40,535 bases of DNA, from assembly GCA_021300505.1 (NCBI GenBank), contig JAJTDQ010000003.1:1-40535 (forward strand), written 5' to 3'. Origin of the DNA: Cryomorphaceae bacterium. GTDB taxonomy: Bacteria; Bacteroidota; Bacteroidia; Flavobacteriales_D; Crocinitomicaceae. The notes under the pieces are model-generated. The model was given only the letters and a program-made list of their open reading frames with translations, had not been told where the DNA came from and searched no databases. Shown here piece by piece: positions 1-7,529 of the stretch (positions are counted from its first letter, which is position 1; the number at the start of each line of letters is the position of its first letter). The position numbers and the translations under genes are program-made.

Positions 1-710
1 GTATTCACCTTTCTTTTTGAGATTGGGTTGAACACACGAACAGCTGCAGTGTCAATGTCTCCCGCTTGAATGTTTGCCGTATCGGAAGAAAACCCACAGC
101 GCTCCTGTGGTTGAATACTTAAGTCGCCATTCATATCTTCAAATGCGCGAACTACATATTTTCCATTCCGTAGATAGCGAAATCGCGCCATCCCATCCTT
201 CCCTGTCTTGGCGAAATAGTATGGACTTACCTCGTTCGTGTCGGTAAACAAGCCAACAACAATTTTATCCAATGGTGCGAGGGTCCAGGCATCGGTAACG
301 TTTACACAGAACTCAGCAGAATCGATGCTAGTGCCTGTGGAAAACACATATTGAAGCAATGAATCATTGCCTTCAGTGACGTCTTTGATGGTTCCGTTGA
401 ATGAAATCACATAGGTGGTGTTCGGCTTGAAGTCTCCCTCAAGCGTAACAGTAACCAGCTTCTTGTTGAGTTGTGCGTCGAGCTTGATGCCACCCGGAAC
501 AATGCTCATGGTTTGCAATGGACTATTCAATTGAATGAATTCGTCGAAGTCCATCGTGAAAGATTTCTGATTGAATTCTACTGAACCATTTTCAGGAATC
601 GTTTGCGTCGGATTGGGTGCGACCGTGTCTTTTTCTCCTCCTGTAATCGTGCCTACCTGAGCGCAGGAGCTAAGCAGTACGACAAAAATTATAAACAGTC
701 GGAAATCCAT
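1..710 (-). CDS. Ig-like domain lipoprotein, 3' end outside window
   Basis: The gene runs off the left edge, so only about 236 N-terminal residues are visible. It starts with a short lipoprotein signal peptide ending in LSSC (Cys16), then a typical Bacteroidota stretch (GGEKDTVAP). The next ~90 residues, with PENGSVEF and KPNTTYVISFNGTIKD, look like a bacterial Ig-like domain of the SbsA/Big_5 kind. A second beta-rich segment follows that reads like a CarboxypepD_reg or Cna-B type domain (GLFTDTNEVSPYYFAKTGKDG, then DMNGDLSIQPQE). The product is probably an outer-membrane-anchored lipoprotein of unknown role. Its start overlaps the end of the methionine sulfoxide reductase gene by 22 bases, so the two are probably co-transcribed. 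Domain assignment is from sequence patterns only. Confidence 0.8.
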   Translation of the reverse strand, partial: MDFRLFIIFVVLLSSCAQVGTITGGEKDTVAPNPTQTIPENGSVEFNQKSFTMDFDEFIQLNSPLQTMSIVPGGIKLDAQLNKKLVTVTLEGDFKPNTTYVISFNGTIKDVTEGNDSLLQYVFSTGTSIDSAEFCVNVTDAWTLAPLDKIVVGLFTDTNEVSPYYFAKTGKDGMARFRYLRNGKYVVRAFEDMNGDLSIQPQERCGFSSDTANIQAGDIDTAAVRVFNPISKRKVN

Positions 711-1168
711 GTGCAAAGTTCAGTCAAAAAAGTGACATCTGTATCATCAAAAGCGCTCAATGTCTCGCTGTCAACATCGAGTATTGCGATTACCTTTCCG
801 TTTTTAAAAACGGGAATTACTACTTCACTTTTAGATCGTGAACTGCAGGCAATGTGCCCAGGGAATTCTTCAACGTCAGGGACGAGGATTGCTTTTTCTT
901 CTTTCCATGCCGCGCCGCACACACCCTTACCATAGGCAATACGGGTGCACGCAACAGGACCTTGAAAAGGACCGAGAACGAGCTCATCACCTTTAACGAT
1001 GTAAAACCCAACCCAAAGCCACGAAAAGGTTTCGTGCAATGCCGCACAGCAGTTGGCCATGTTGGCGATGGCATCCGACTCTCCACTCATCAATGCCTTA
1101 ATCTGGGGCATCAATGCGGTGTATTGTTCCTTTTTGGTTCCGTTTATTTTAATGAGGTCTTCAGCCAT
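689..1168 (-). CDS. msrC: Free methionine-(R)-sulfoxide reductase (GAF domain, fRMsr)
   Basis: This 159-residue single GAF-domain protein should reduce free L-methionine-(R)-sulfoxide to methionine in the cytoplasm, using thioredoxin. The core WLWVGFYIVKGDELVLGPFQG (about residues 50-70) is the family hallmark. The three redox cysteines are present at 74, 84 and 108. Their 10- and 24-residue spacings match Cys84/94/118 of the E. coli enzyme. Length is normal for the family. A weak promoter candidate (TTG, 20-bp gap, CAATTTTG) lies upstream on the minus strand. The gene probably heads a two-gene unit with the overlapping lipoprotein gene. The call is secure because both fold and catalytic residues are visible. 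Confidence 0.93.
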   Translation of the reverse strand: MAEDLIKINGTKKEQYTALMPQIKALMSGESDAIANMANCCAALHETFSWLWVGFYIVKGDELVLGPFQGPVACTRIAYGKGVCGAAWKEEKAILVPDVEEFPGHIACSSRSKSEVVIPVFKNGKVIAILDVDSETLSAFDDTDVTFLTELCTWISDCL

Positions 1169-1253
1169 AATGAGCGCCGTGTTTCAGCAAAATTGCCTTT
1201 TTTCCACCGATTCTCCAATTATTTTCCTATCTTCAAGTACCAAACATTAGAAT

Positions 1254-2024
1254 ATGCGCGAAAAAACCACTCTCGACAAAATCTTGTTTCTCGACATCGA
1301 AACAGTCCCTCAAACCTATCAATTCAAAGATCTTGAAGAAAACGTTCAAGCCCTCTTTGAAGCGAAAACACGCTTCCTTCATTCTGAAGATAAATCCTAT
1401 GAACAACTTTATGCGGAAAGGGCTGGAATTTATGCTGAGTTTGGAAAGATCGTTTGTGTTTCTATTGGGTACCTCAACGACCAACGTACAGGAAGGCAAA
1501 TCACCATCAAATCATTTGTCCACGAGGACGAAGAAACATTGCTGAGTAAGTTTGCTAAGTTCATCTCAGACGACGATTTCTATTTGCTCTGTGGCCACAA
1601 CGCCAAGGAGTTCGATTTCCCTTATATCTGTCGACGCATGCTCATCAATGGGTTGCCCTTACCTCGTATGTTGGATATTGCTGGGAAAAAGCCTTGGGAA
1701 ATTGCACACATCGACACTATGGAATTATGGAAGTTCGGAGATTACAAAGCCTATACTTCTCTTGCACTCTTGTGCCATGTGTTTGGTATACCTACCTCAA
1801 AGGACGATATCTCAGGAGCAGACGTGGCGCGCGTGTATTATGAAGAGGAAAATGTGACCCGCATCAGACAATACTGCGAAAAGGATGTGGTGGCCTTGAT
1901 TCAGTTGTACTTACGAATGCATGGCGAACCGATGGTTGATGAAGGAAGTACACACCATAACATGAAAAAACCCCGACAAAATCGAGGTATTTCAATATGT
2001 GGTGATCTGAAAATTACTGAATAA
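1254..2024 (+). CDS. DEDD-family 3'-5' exonuclease (PolB exonuclease-like)
   Basis: The 256-residue protein belongs to the predicted 3'-5' exonucleases related to the PolB proofreading domain (DNA_pol_B_exo2-like, RNase H fold). Exo I is visible as FLDIETVP (about residues 12-19). Exo II is in GHNAKEFDFPYICRRML, and Exo III as YCEKDVVAL near residue 210, so the acidic metal ligands are all present. It should act on DNA in the cytoplasm; the exact substrate is unknown. TATCTTCA at 1228-1235 could be the -7 element. The last ~24 residues, after YLRMHGEPMVDEG, are unlike the fold: they are the antisense of a terminator belonging to the converging gene, and the two stop codons overlap by 11 bases. 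Confidence 0.88.
   Translation: MREKTTLDKILFLDIETVPQTYQFKDLEENVQALFEAKTRFLHSEDKSYEQLYAERAGIYAEFGKIVCVSIGYLNDQRTGRQITIKSFVHEDEETLLSKFAKFISDDDFYLLCGHNAKEFDFPYICRRMLINGLPLPRMLDIAGKKPWEIAHIDTMELWKFGDYKAYTSLALLCHVFGIPTSKDDISGADVARVYYEEENVTRIRQYCEKDVVALIQLYLRMHGEPMVDEGSTHHNMKKPRQNRGISICGDLKITE
1965..1988 (-). terminator. Intrinsic terminator for the lipoprotein pair, inside the exonuclease CDS
   Basis: Read on the minus strand, ACCTCGA and TCGGGGT pair over 7 bp (one G-U) around a TTTTG loop, followed by six T. It sits just past the stop of the minus-strand lipoprotein gene at 2014 and lies wholly within the 3' coding end of the plus-strand exonuclease. Confidence 0.7.
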
Positions 2025-2391
2025 AGACAGTCTCTTCGGAAGTTACTTCTTGTTCGACTTTGATGATTCCCTCACCTGAGGCAGCACCAAAAGTTGCTTC
2101 GATATTCAACACCGCAACACCCGCCTGACCAAGCTGATACACATCATCGAAATTAAATTTTGCTTCGCCCGCCGTGTTTGTTAGTGTTGTATCGTACAAT
2201 ACTACGTTTGCAGGTTGATTGATCGTTGATTGACCATAAAGAACGACTTGTGCACCAGGAACAAGTTGATTCGCAATGTCACGAACGTAAATAATTGCTA
2301 TTGTATCTTTCTTCTTGCGGCAACCTGAAGAGAAAAATACCCCAAGGAAAGCAACAGCGGTAATTAAACCAAATCGAGTGAACGTATGCAT
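2014..2391 (-). CDS. Small lipoprotein, paralogue of its upstream neighbour
   Basis: I place the start at the ATG at 2391, giving 125 residues with a good lipoprotein signal (hydrophobic stretch, then SSGC). An earlier in-frame ATG would add an unlikely 20-residue head that overlaps the upstream gene. The mature part is beta-rich, with VRDIANQLVPGAQVVLYG then DTTLTNTAGEAKFNF, like the transthyretin-like/CarboxypepD_reg folds common in Bacteroidota lipoproteins. The same pattern occurs in the gene just upstream, so this is a tandem duplication. The 11-bp gap and the shared terminator suggest one transcript. The function is unknown. Confidence 0.85.
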   Translation of the reverse strand: MHTFTRFGLITAVAFLGVFFSSGCRKKKDTIAIIYVRDIANQLVPGAQVVLYGQSTINQPANVVLYDTTLTNTAGEAKFNFDDVYQLGQAGVAVLNIEATFGAASGEGIIKVEQEVTSEETVFIQ

Positions 2392-2402
2392 AGGTATAGG
2401 TT

Positions 2403-2786
2403 TTAATTCATTAAAAAGACAGTCTGAACCGTAGTTATATGTGAACGACAACGCACATATTCTGTTCCTGTTTTCAAGCCGTTCTTCACAATGACGTCAA
2501 AATAACCAGTTGTGTTGCCTTCGCCAGCCATAGTAAAGTACTCATCCATGTTGAACTCAACAAATCCAGAAGCGTTTGTTGCCAATGTGTCCACATAAGC
2601 CAAGGTTGCAGGATTTGAATTGATATCGCCAACAATTACAACTTGTGCCCCGTTCACCAATTCGTTGCTAGATGAACGAACGAATATTTTAAGCACTGAA
2701 GGGTCATTGTTTTGACATCCGGAAAACATCACGGAAACCAAAATCAACCCAAAAAATAAAATCGCTTTTTTCACTTTTGTCTTCAT
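2403..2786 (-). CDS. Small lipoprotein, first of a tandem paralogous pair
   Basis: This 127-residue protein has a classical lipoprotein signal peptide (MKTKVKKAILFFGLILVSV, then FSGC). Its mature beta-sandwich segment has VRSSSNELVNGAQVVIVG and DTLATNASGFVEFNM, which aligns without large gaps to the downstream neighbour's LVPGAQVVLYG and TNTAGEAKFNF. LspA (encoded at 11226-11927) would process it. It should be membrane-anchored. A canonical promoter lies directly upstream and probably drives both genes. No enzyme motif is visible; a ligand- or matrix-binding role would be a guess. Confidence 0.87.
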   Translation of the reverse strand: MKTKVKKAILFFGLILVSVMFSGCQNNDPSVLKIFVRSSSNELVNGAQVVIVGDINSNPATLAYVDTLATNASGFVEFNMDEYFTMAGEGNTTGYFDVIVKNGLKTGTEYVRCRSHITTVQTVFLMN

Positions 2787-2806
2787 TTAAGTGTGCACAT
2801 GCGCCC

Positions 2807-2836
2807 CAAAGATAAACTAATTTTAAGCATATGCAA
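2807..2836 (-). promoter_or_regulatory. Bacteroidota sigma-A promoter for the lipoprotein pair
   Basis: On the minus strand, TTG (2834-2836), a 19-bp gap and TATCTTTG (2807-2814) match the Bacteroidota -33/-7 consensus exactly. The expected transcription start is near 2803, giving a leader of about 17 nt before the ATG at 2786. Confidence 0.72.
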
Positions 2837-2941
2837 TACTATTGTAGCCCTTAATTCGTACCTTCGTTGTGCTGTTTCAAACAAGTTAAGGCACCAAAAA
2901 GTTACATGGCAGCCCAAAAACTTAAAAAATAAGCCAATCGA

Positions 2942-3964
2942 ATGAAAGAATATATTGACGAGCTGGCTGGACAGATCGAGGCGTATTCAATAACGAATAC
3001 AGCAACACTTGAAGAGTTCAGGATTCATTTCTTAGGATCAAAAGGCGTGGTGAAGGAGTTATTTTCATCCTTAAAAACTGTGCCCAACGAGGAGAAAAAG
3101 GAAGTAGGACGATTGCTGAATGACCTTAAAATCAAGGCAGAATCTAAACTTGAACTATTTAAGGAGCAACTGGCATCGCAACAAACGACCAGTGAGCGCA
3201 TTGACCTCTCTCGTCCTGCGGAAGATTCGGGTATTGGAGCGCATCACCCGCTATCACTAGTGCGCAATGAGATCATTTCAATTTTTTCACGCATCGGATA
3301 CGAGGTTTCTGAAGGACCAGAAATCGAAGATGACTGGCACAATTTCTCGGCGTTAAATTTTCCGCCTGAACATCCCGCTAGAGATATGCAGGACACTTTT
3401 TTTATTGAAAAGGGTGAAAAAGAAATGGCACTGCGTACACACACAAGCTCGGTCCAAGTGCGAGTTATGGAAAACAGCACTCCGCCAATTCGCACGATAT
3501 CACCAGGAAGGGTGTACCGCAACGAGGCCATTTCTGCCCGTGCGCATTGCTTCTTTCATCAAGTGGAAGGCTTGTACATCGATAAAAATGTATCCTTCGC
3601 GGACTTGAAGCAGACGCTCCTTTATTTTGCCAAAGAAATGTTCGGTGAAAAAGCACAAATTCGCCTGCGCCCCTCTTATTTTCCTTTCACAGAACCAAGT
3701 GCTGAAGTAGATGTATCCTGTTCAATCTGCAACGCAGAGGGATGTAATGTGTGCAAATATTCCGGTTGGTTAGAAATTCTTGGATGTGGAATGGTCGACC
3801 CGAATGTGTTGAAGTCATGCGGTATAGATCCTGAAGTTTATACAGGTTTTGCTTTCGGAATGGGAGTAGAACGCATTGCACAGTTGAAGTTTAAGGTCAG
3901 CGATCTTCGCCTTTATTCAGAAAATGATGTGCGTTTCTTGAAACAATTCACACCCGGCGTATAA
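2942..3964 (+). CDS. pheS: Phenylalanine--tRNA ligase alpha subunit
   Basis: PheS (340 residues, normal length) forms the catalytic half of the alpha2-beta2 enzyme that charges tRNA-Phe. The N-terminal coiled-coil (about 1-85) is followed by the class II catalytic domain. Motif 2 is visible as RVYRNEAISARAHCFFHQVEG and motif 3 as GFAFGMGVERIAQL (302-315). A four-cysteine cluster at 260, 263, 268 and 271 (CxxC and CNVC) is a Bacteroidota-type insertion that may bind metal. pheT is not nearby. TACCTTCG at 2859-2866 may be the -7 element, though the upstream spacing is poor. ytxJ follows after 3 bases, so the gene is probably the first of a three-gene transcript. Confidence 0.97.
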   Translation: MKEYIDELAGQIEAYSITNTATLEEFRIHFLGSKGVVKELFSSLKTVPNEEKKEVGRLLNDLKIKAESKLELFKEQLASQQTTSERIDLSRPAEDSGIGAHHPLSLVRNEIISIFSRIGYEVSEGPEIEDDWHNFSALNFPPEHPARDMQDTFFIEKGEKEMALRTHTSSVQVRVMENSTPPIRTISPGRVYRNEAISARAHCFFHQVEGLYIDKNVSFADLKQTLLYFAKEMFGEKAQIRLRPSYFPFTEPSAEVDVSCSICNAEGCNVCKYSGWLEILGCGMVDPNVLKSCGIDPEVYTGFAFGMGVERIAQLKFKVSDLRLYSENDVRFLKQFTPGV

Positions 3965-3967
3965 GTT

Positions 3968-4342
3968 ATGGGATGGTTTTCAAATTCATCGGCGGAGGAA
4001 AAATCACTTCCATGGATTCCACTTACAAACATTGAGGCACTAACGAATGCCTTGGAATCAACCGAACGACCAGCACTTTTTTTCAAGCACAGCACGCGTT
4101 GCAGCATTTCCATTATGGCGCTTAGTCGTCTTGAACAGCGATGGTCATTGGCGCCAGAAGAGTGCGATCTTTATTTTATTGATCTGCTCAATCATCGCGA
4201 TGTGTCCAATGAAATTGCTACAAAAACCAATATCGTTCATCAATCACCACAAGCCATTCTGTTGCGCAACGGTGAAGTTATATACACAGCAACACATGGA
4301 GACATCGACGCTGGGGAAATGGCAAAAATCTTAAGTCACTAA
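3968..4342 (+). CDS. ytxJ: Bacilliredoxin-like protein YtxJ (monothiol)
   Basis: This 124-residue thioredoxin-fold protein belongs to the bacillithiol-system YtxJ/BrxC family. FFKHSTRCSIS (about 38-48) holds the single active-site cysteine, Cys45. The cis-proline region reads HQSPQAILLRNGEVIY near the C-terminus, as expected. The family removes bacillithiol from S-bacillithiolated proteins, or uses a related low-molecular-weight thiol, in the cytoplasm. It lies 3 bp after pheS and 1 bp before the cyclotransferase gene, which suggests co-transcription without implying a shared pathway. Whether this organism makes bacillithiol cannot be judged from the window. Confidence 0.88.
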   Translation: MGWFSNSSAEEKSLPWIPLTNIEALTNALESTERPALFFKHSTRCSISIMALSRLEQRWSLAPEECDLYFIDLLNHRDVSNEIATKTNIVHQSPQAILLRNGEVIYTATHGDIDAGEMAKILSH

Positions 4343-4343
4343 C

Positions 4344-5417
4344 ATGAAAAAGTACCTGATCATTGGCTTGATCATCGCATTTGCTGGAGCGATGGTTTTT
4401 CGTTCATGCGCACCTTCATCGACAGATGATTCAAATTCAGAACTACCTGCTGCTTTTGCTTTTGACGACAACCTCGCAACTCGCTGGGATGAAAAAGTGG
4501 CGATTGAAATCGTAGTCAATAACCCAGACGTGGAGACGTTGGAGTTAATATACAACGACAGCACATTCGCCAGCTGGTCTTCTCCCAAAAAGAAGATTAC
4601 CTACCAACTGAAAGCCGGTTTTTACGGTCTTGGTGCACGTCAAGTGGAGTTGGTGGCAACGTTGAAAGATGGCAGCAAGTCATCCGACAAGCGTATCATT
4701 CGTGTTCTTTCTGATGTCGTTCCTGAGATTTGGATTGCTGAAATTACACGCGACTATCCGCATGAGGTTACAAGCTTTACACAGGGATTGGAATTCAGTA
4801 ATGGCCAGTTGTACGAAGGAACAGGCAACCGAGGAGAAAGTATCTTGGCTCAAGTGAACCTATCCAGCGGTAAAATTGTCAAATCTATGGGCTTGGACGG
4901 CAATTACTTCGGCGAAGGCATCACCATTTTAAACGGGAAGATTTATCAAATCACATGGCAGGAGCAAACGTGTTTTGTGTACAAACAATCGGATTTGACC
5001 TTGATGAAAGATATAAAATATTCTGGTGAGGGATGGGGCTTGTGCAACGATGGCAAGTCATTGATTATGTCAGACGGTACCGAGCGCATCACATTCCGAA
5101 ATCCAGAAACATTTGCCATTACGCGCACCATTGAAGTGTACACACACCAAGGCCCAGTGACTAAATTGAACGAGCTGGAATATGTCGACGGATTGATTTA
5201 TGCGAATGTCTGGATGACCAACAAAGTGGCGGTGATTGATCCAAACAATGGAAAGGTCGTGGCGGAACTCGATGCAACTGAGCTTGTTCGTCAAGGACGA
5301 GGAAATGGTGATGTGCTCAATGGAATTGCCTACAACCCAGCGACGAAAAAGTGGTACATGACGGGCAAGAAATGGCCGAAGTTGTTCGAGGTAAGCTTTA
5401 AGAAACCAACTTCTTAG
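4344..5417 (+). CDS. Glutaminyl-peptide cyclotransferase (beta-propeller type)
   Basis: The 357-residue product matches the plant/bacterial-type glutaminyl cyclase family (Glu_cyclase_2), a five-bladed propeller that converts N-terminal Gln to pyroglutamate. The first ~22 residues are a membrane signal ending in FRSC; a lipoprotein anchor is possible, though the lipobox is atypical. About residues 35-110 form an Ig-like preface. The propeller begins at FTQGLEFSNGQLYEGTGNRG and includes GDGTERITFRNPETF-like and LNELEYVDGLIYANVW blades and a final GDVLNGIAYNP. The enzyme would act in the periplasm. Most signal-peptidase-I-type proteins in this window have Gln at the mature N-terminus and are plausible substrates. 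Confidence 0.9.
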   Translation: MKKYLIIGLIIAFAGAMVFRSCAPSSTDDSNSELPAAFAFDDNLATRWDEKVAIEIVVNNPDVETLELIYNDSTFASWSSPKKKITYQLKAGFYGLGARQVELVATLKDGSKSSDKRIIRVLSDVVPEIWIAEITRDYPHEVTSFTQGLEFSNGQLYEGTGNRGESILAQVNLSSGKIVKSMGLDGNYFGEGITILNGKIYQITWQEQTCFVYKQSDLTLMKDIKYSGEGWGLCNDGKSLIMSDGTERITFRNPETFAITRTIEVYTHQGPVTKLNELEYVDGLIYANVWMTNKVAVIDPNNGKVVAELDATELVRQGRGNGDVLNGIAYNPATKKWYMTGKKWPKLFEVSFKKPTS

Positions 5418-5635
5418 TTACTAATTACGAGTCACGAATTTGGTGGCTGAGGTTCTCGATGCCACGAATTACGAGATTCAATCTAAACAATTCGAAGTTC
5501 TATTAAGTCCTCTAGCGCACGGCACAAAGTTCAGAGTGAGAATGAGAGCGAGAGCGTCCGAAGCTCAATTAAGTCCTTTAGCGCAGCGGTCTTTTGTCTT
5601 TCAGCGCAGCGGGTCTTTTGTCTAATTACAACCAT
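5418..5635 (+). repeat. Repeat-bearing intergenic stretch (AGCGCAGCGGTCTTTTGTCT copies)
   Basis: Two copies of AGCGCAGCGGTCTTTTGTCT lie head to tail at 5580-5599 and 5603-5623; the second has one extra G. A looser pair, ATTAAGTCCTCTAGCGCAC (5502-5520) and ATTAAGTCCTTTAGCGCAG (5568-5586), surrounds them. Near 5425-5475 the modules ACGAG and CACGAATT recur. A minus-strand relative (GACAAAAGACAAG) occurs at 23469-23481. This looks like a dispersed, non-coding intergenic repeat family. The 61-codon reading frame across it is not credible. Confidence 0.65.
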
Positions 5636-6304
5636 CTATTCCTCAACAAGCATCCCCTCTTCCACGCGAACAACTCTTCCAGGGAATTTATTGACCATGT
5701 TCATATCATGTGTGGCCATTAGCACTGCTGAACCTTCTTCCTTGGCTACGGCGATCAACAAATGCATGATATCTTCAGATGTTTCGGGGTCAAGGTTTCC
5801 TGTGGGTTCATCGGCCAAAATTAATGCGGGTTTGTTCAACAATGCACGCGCGATAGAAATACGTTGTTGTTCCCCACCAGATAGGGCATGAGGCATGGTA
5901 TTGGCTTTCTTTTCGATTCCCACCAGCTGCAACACCGACATCGCGCGCTTTTGCATCAGTGTTTTATCGGACCATCCTGTGGCACCAAGCACGAAGAGTA
6001 AGTTGTCCATTACGGTGCGGTCGGTCAGCAATTGAAAGTCCTGAAATACAATGCCAATCTTACGACGAAGCATGGGAACATCTTTCTTTTTTAGGTGCAA
6101 TAAGTCAAATCCTGCCACGGTGCCTGTCCCCTCGCTAAGCGGCAACTCACCGTAAATAGCCTTGAGTAAGGTACTTTTCCCGCTTCCTGTCCGGCCAATC
6201 AAATACACAAAGTCTTGAGGACCCACGCTGAATTCTAGATCTGAAAGTATGGTTGTGTTTTGTTGACGAATGATACCGTTTTTGATTTCAATGACTTTTT
6301 CCAT
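5636..6304 (-). CDS. ftsE: FtsE-like ABC transporter ATP-binding protein
   Basis: I start at the ATG at 6304 (222 residues) rather than an in-frame TTG two codons earlier. This is a complete ABC ATPase. Walker A is GRTGSGKST (37-45), the Q-loop is in FQDFQLL, the signature is LSGGEQQR (141-148), Walker B is LILADE (161-166), and the H-loop His is 199. Length and sequence match FtsE, which with FtsX controls peptidoglycan hydrolases during division at the inner membrane. FtsX is not adjacent, which I regard as common in Bacteroidota. A LolD/MacB-type ATPase is the main alternative. The gene diverges from the TPR gene. Confidence 0.85.
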   Translation of the reverse strand: MEKVIEIKNGIIRQQNTTILSDLEFSVGPQDFVYLIGRTGSGKSTLLKAIYGELPLSEGTGTVAGFDLLHLKKKDVPMLRRKIGIVFQDFQLLTDRTVMDNLLFVLGATGWSDKTLMQKRAMSVLQLVGIEKKANTMPHALSGGEQQRISIARALLNKPALILADEPTGNLDPETSEDIMHLLIAVAKEEGSAVLMATHDMNMVNKFPGRVVRVEEGMLVEE

Positions 6305-6455
6305 GGACAATATTTGATGTAAAGGTCTTAAATCACACTATTTTCTTGGCGCTCCACGAAAAATTATCTTAACAGAATCAAGTGTAAAACTTTTAGAAAA
6401 GCTATCTGTAACCGAATGCGACCGGAGTAATTTTACTAGCTTAAATACACATCTT

Positions 6456-7520
6456 ATGACCAGGCTTCTGATCATTCTTGGTTTGTGCGTCAACATTACC
6501 GTTTTTGCACAGACTTCAGAAAAATACAACAGTGAATATGCGGGCTTTTACCGTGCGGAAGAATTGTACGAAAAAGAGCAGTTTGCAGCGGCGCGTATGG
6601 AGTTTCGTGCGTTTATCGATCAACTCGGTAAACCAAACGACCCTATGTATGTCAAGGCAAGGTATTATGAAGGTATTTCTGCATTGGAGCTTTCCAATAA
6701 TGACGCAGTCGCACTACTGGAAAAATTCAATGCAGACTATCCAGAAAGTATTTATCACAAAGAAATCTTTTTCCGCCTAGGGAAGTTTTTCTATCACAAA
6801 AGTGATTTTAACGAAGCATTGATTTGGTTCAATAAGTTGAGTGTAAAGGATGTTTCAACTGATAACCAATCTGAGTTTTTATTTAAGCTGGGTTATGCCA
6901 ATTTTCAAGAGAAGAACTACGACGCAGCGAGAAGTGCATTTCACGACATTAAAGACGATTCAACCCAATATAGCACCCCCGCGTTGTATTTTTATTCTCA
7001 CATCGCTTACATGAATGAGGGTTATCCAGTAGCTGAGAAAGGCTTTTTAACGTTGATGAAAACGACACAATTTTCATCTATCGCCCCATATTACTTGGCT
7101 CAAATTTATTACTTACAGCGTGAGTACGAAAAGGTCATTGACATTGCCCCTAGTGTAATGGACACCTCAAAGGTGTTCAATCAAAACGATATGAATCACT
7201 TGGTAGGTGACTCCTATTACCGCCTAAACAAATTTTCAGAAGCGGTGCCATACCTTGAGGCATACAATAAAAACGCACAAACCACCCGAGATGATGATTA
7301 CCAGTTGGGCTATGCTTGCTACCGTTCTGGCCTGTACGATAAGGCTGCGAGAATGTTTGACCGTGTGGCGAATGGTAAAAAGGACAGTTTAGCACAAGTG
7401 GCGCTGTACCATACAGCAGAATCGCGCATGAAACAGAACAACTTGGCGTCTGCACGTTCAGCCTTTGGCGCAGCAGCAGCCATCAATGTTGATCCAAAAA
7501 TTCAAGAGGATGCCCTTTAA
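6456..7520 (+). CDS. Large periplasmic TPR protein, N-terminal part (ends at in-frame TAA)
   Basis: These 354 residues open with a signal peptide ending VFA, followed by Gln. Tandem tetratricopeptide-like units follow (AEELYEKEQFAAARMEFRAF, RLGKFFYHKSDFNEALIWFN, YQLGYACYRSGLYDKAARMF). They end at TAA (7518-7520). The same frame then continues without interruption for another 662 codons, with the TPR pattern unbroken. The original gene was therefore 6456-9509, about 1,017 codons, and the stop probably replaces a Tyr codon (DAL-stop-NLAVLSY). The protein should scaffold an envelope complex, likely with the barrel encoded next. Either this is a nonsense mutation or a sequence error. Confidence 0.85.
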   Translation: MTRLLIILGLCVNITVFAQTSEKYNSEYAGFYRAEELYEKEQFAAARMEFRAFIDQLGKPNDPMYVKARYYEGISALELSNNDAVALLEKFNADYPESIYHKEIFFRLGKFFYHKSDFNEALIWFNKLSVKDVSTDNQSEFLFKLGYANFQEKNYDAARSAFHDIKDDSTQYSTPALYFYSHIAYMNEGYPVAEKGFLTLMKTTQFSSIAPYYLAQIYYLQREYEKVIDIAPSVMDTSKVFNQNDMNHLVGDSYYRLNKFSEAVPYLEAYNKNAQTTRDDDYQLGYACYRSGLYDKAARMFDRVANGKKDSLAQVALYHTAESRMKQNNLASARSAFGAAAAINVDPKIQEDAL

Positions 7521-7529
7521 AACTTAGCG

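Noticed and set aside
5440-5625. 61-codon reading frame on plus
   Set aside because: It consists of repeat units and junk-like sequence and has no start context or domain.
7518-7520. Stop-codon reassignment (TAA read as Tyr)
   Set aside because: Many genes in the window end normally at TAA, so a general reassignment is not tenable.
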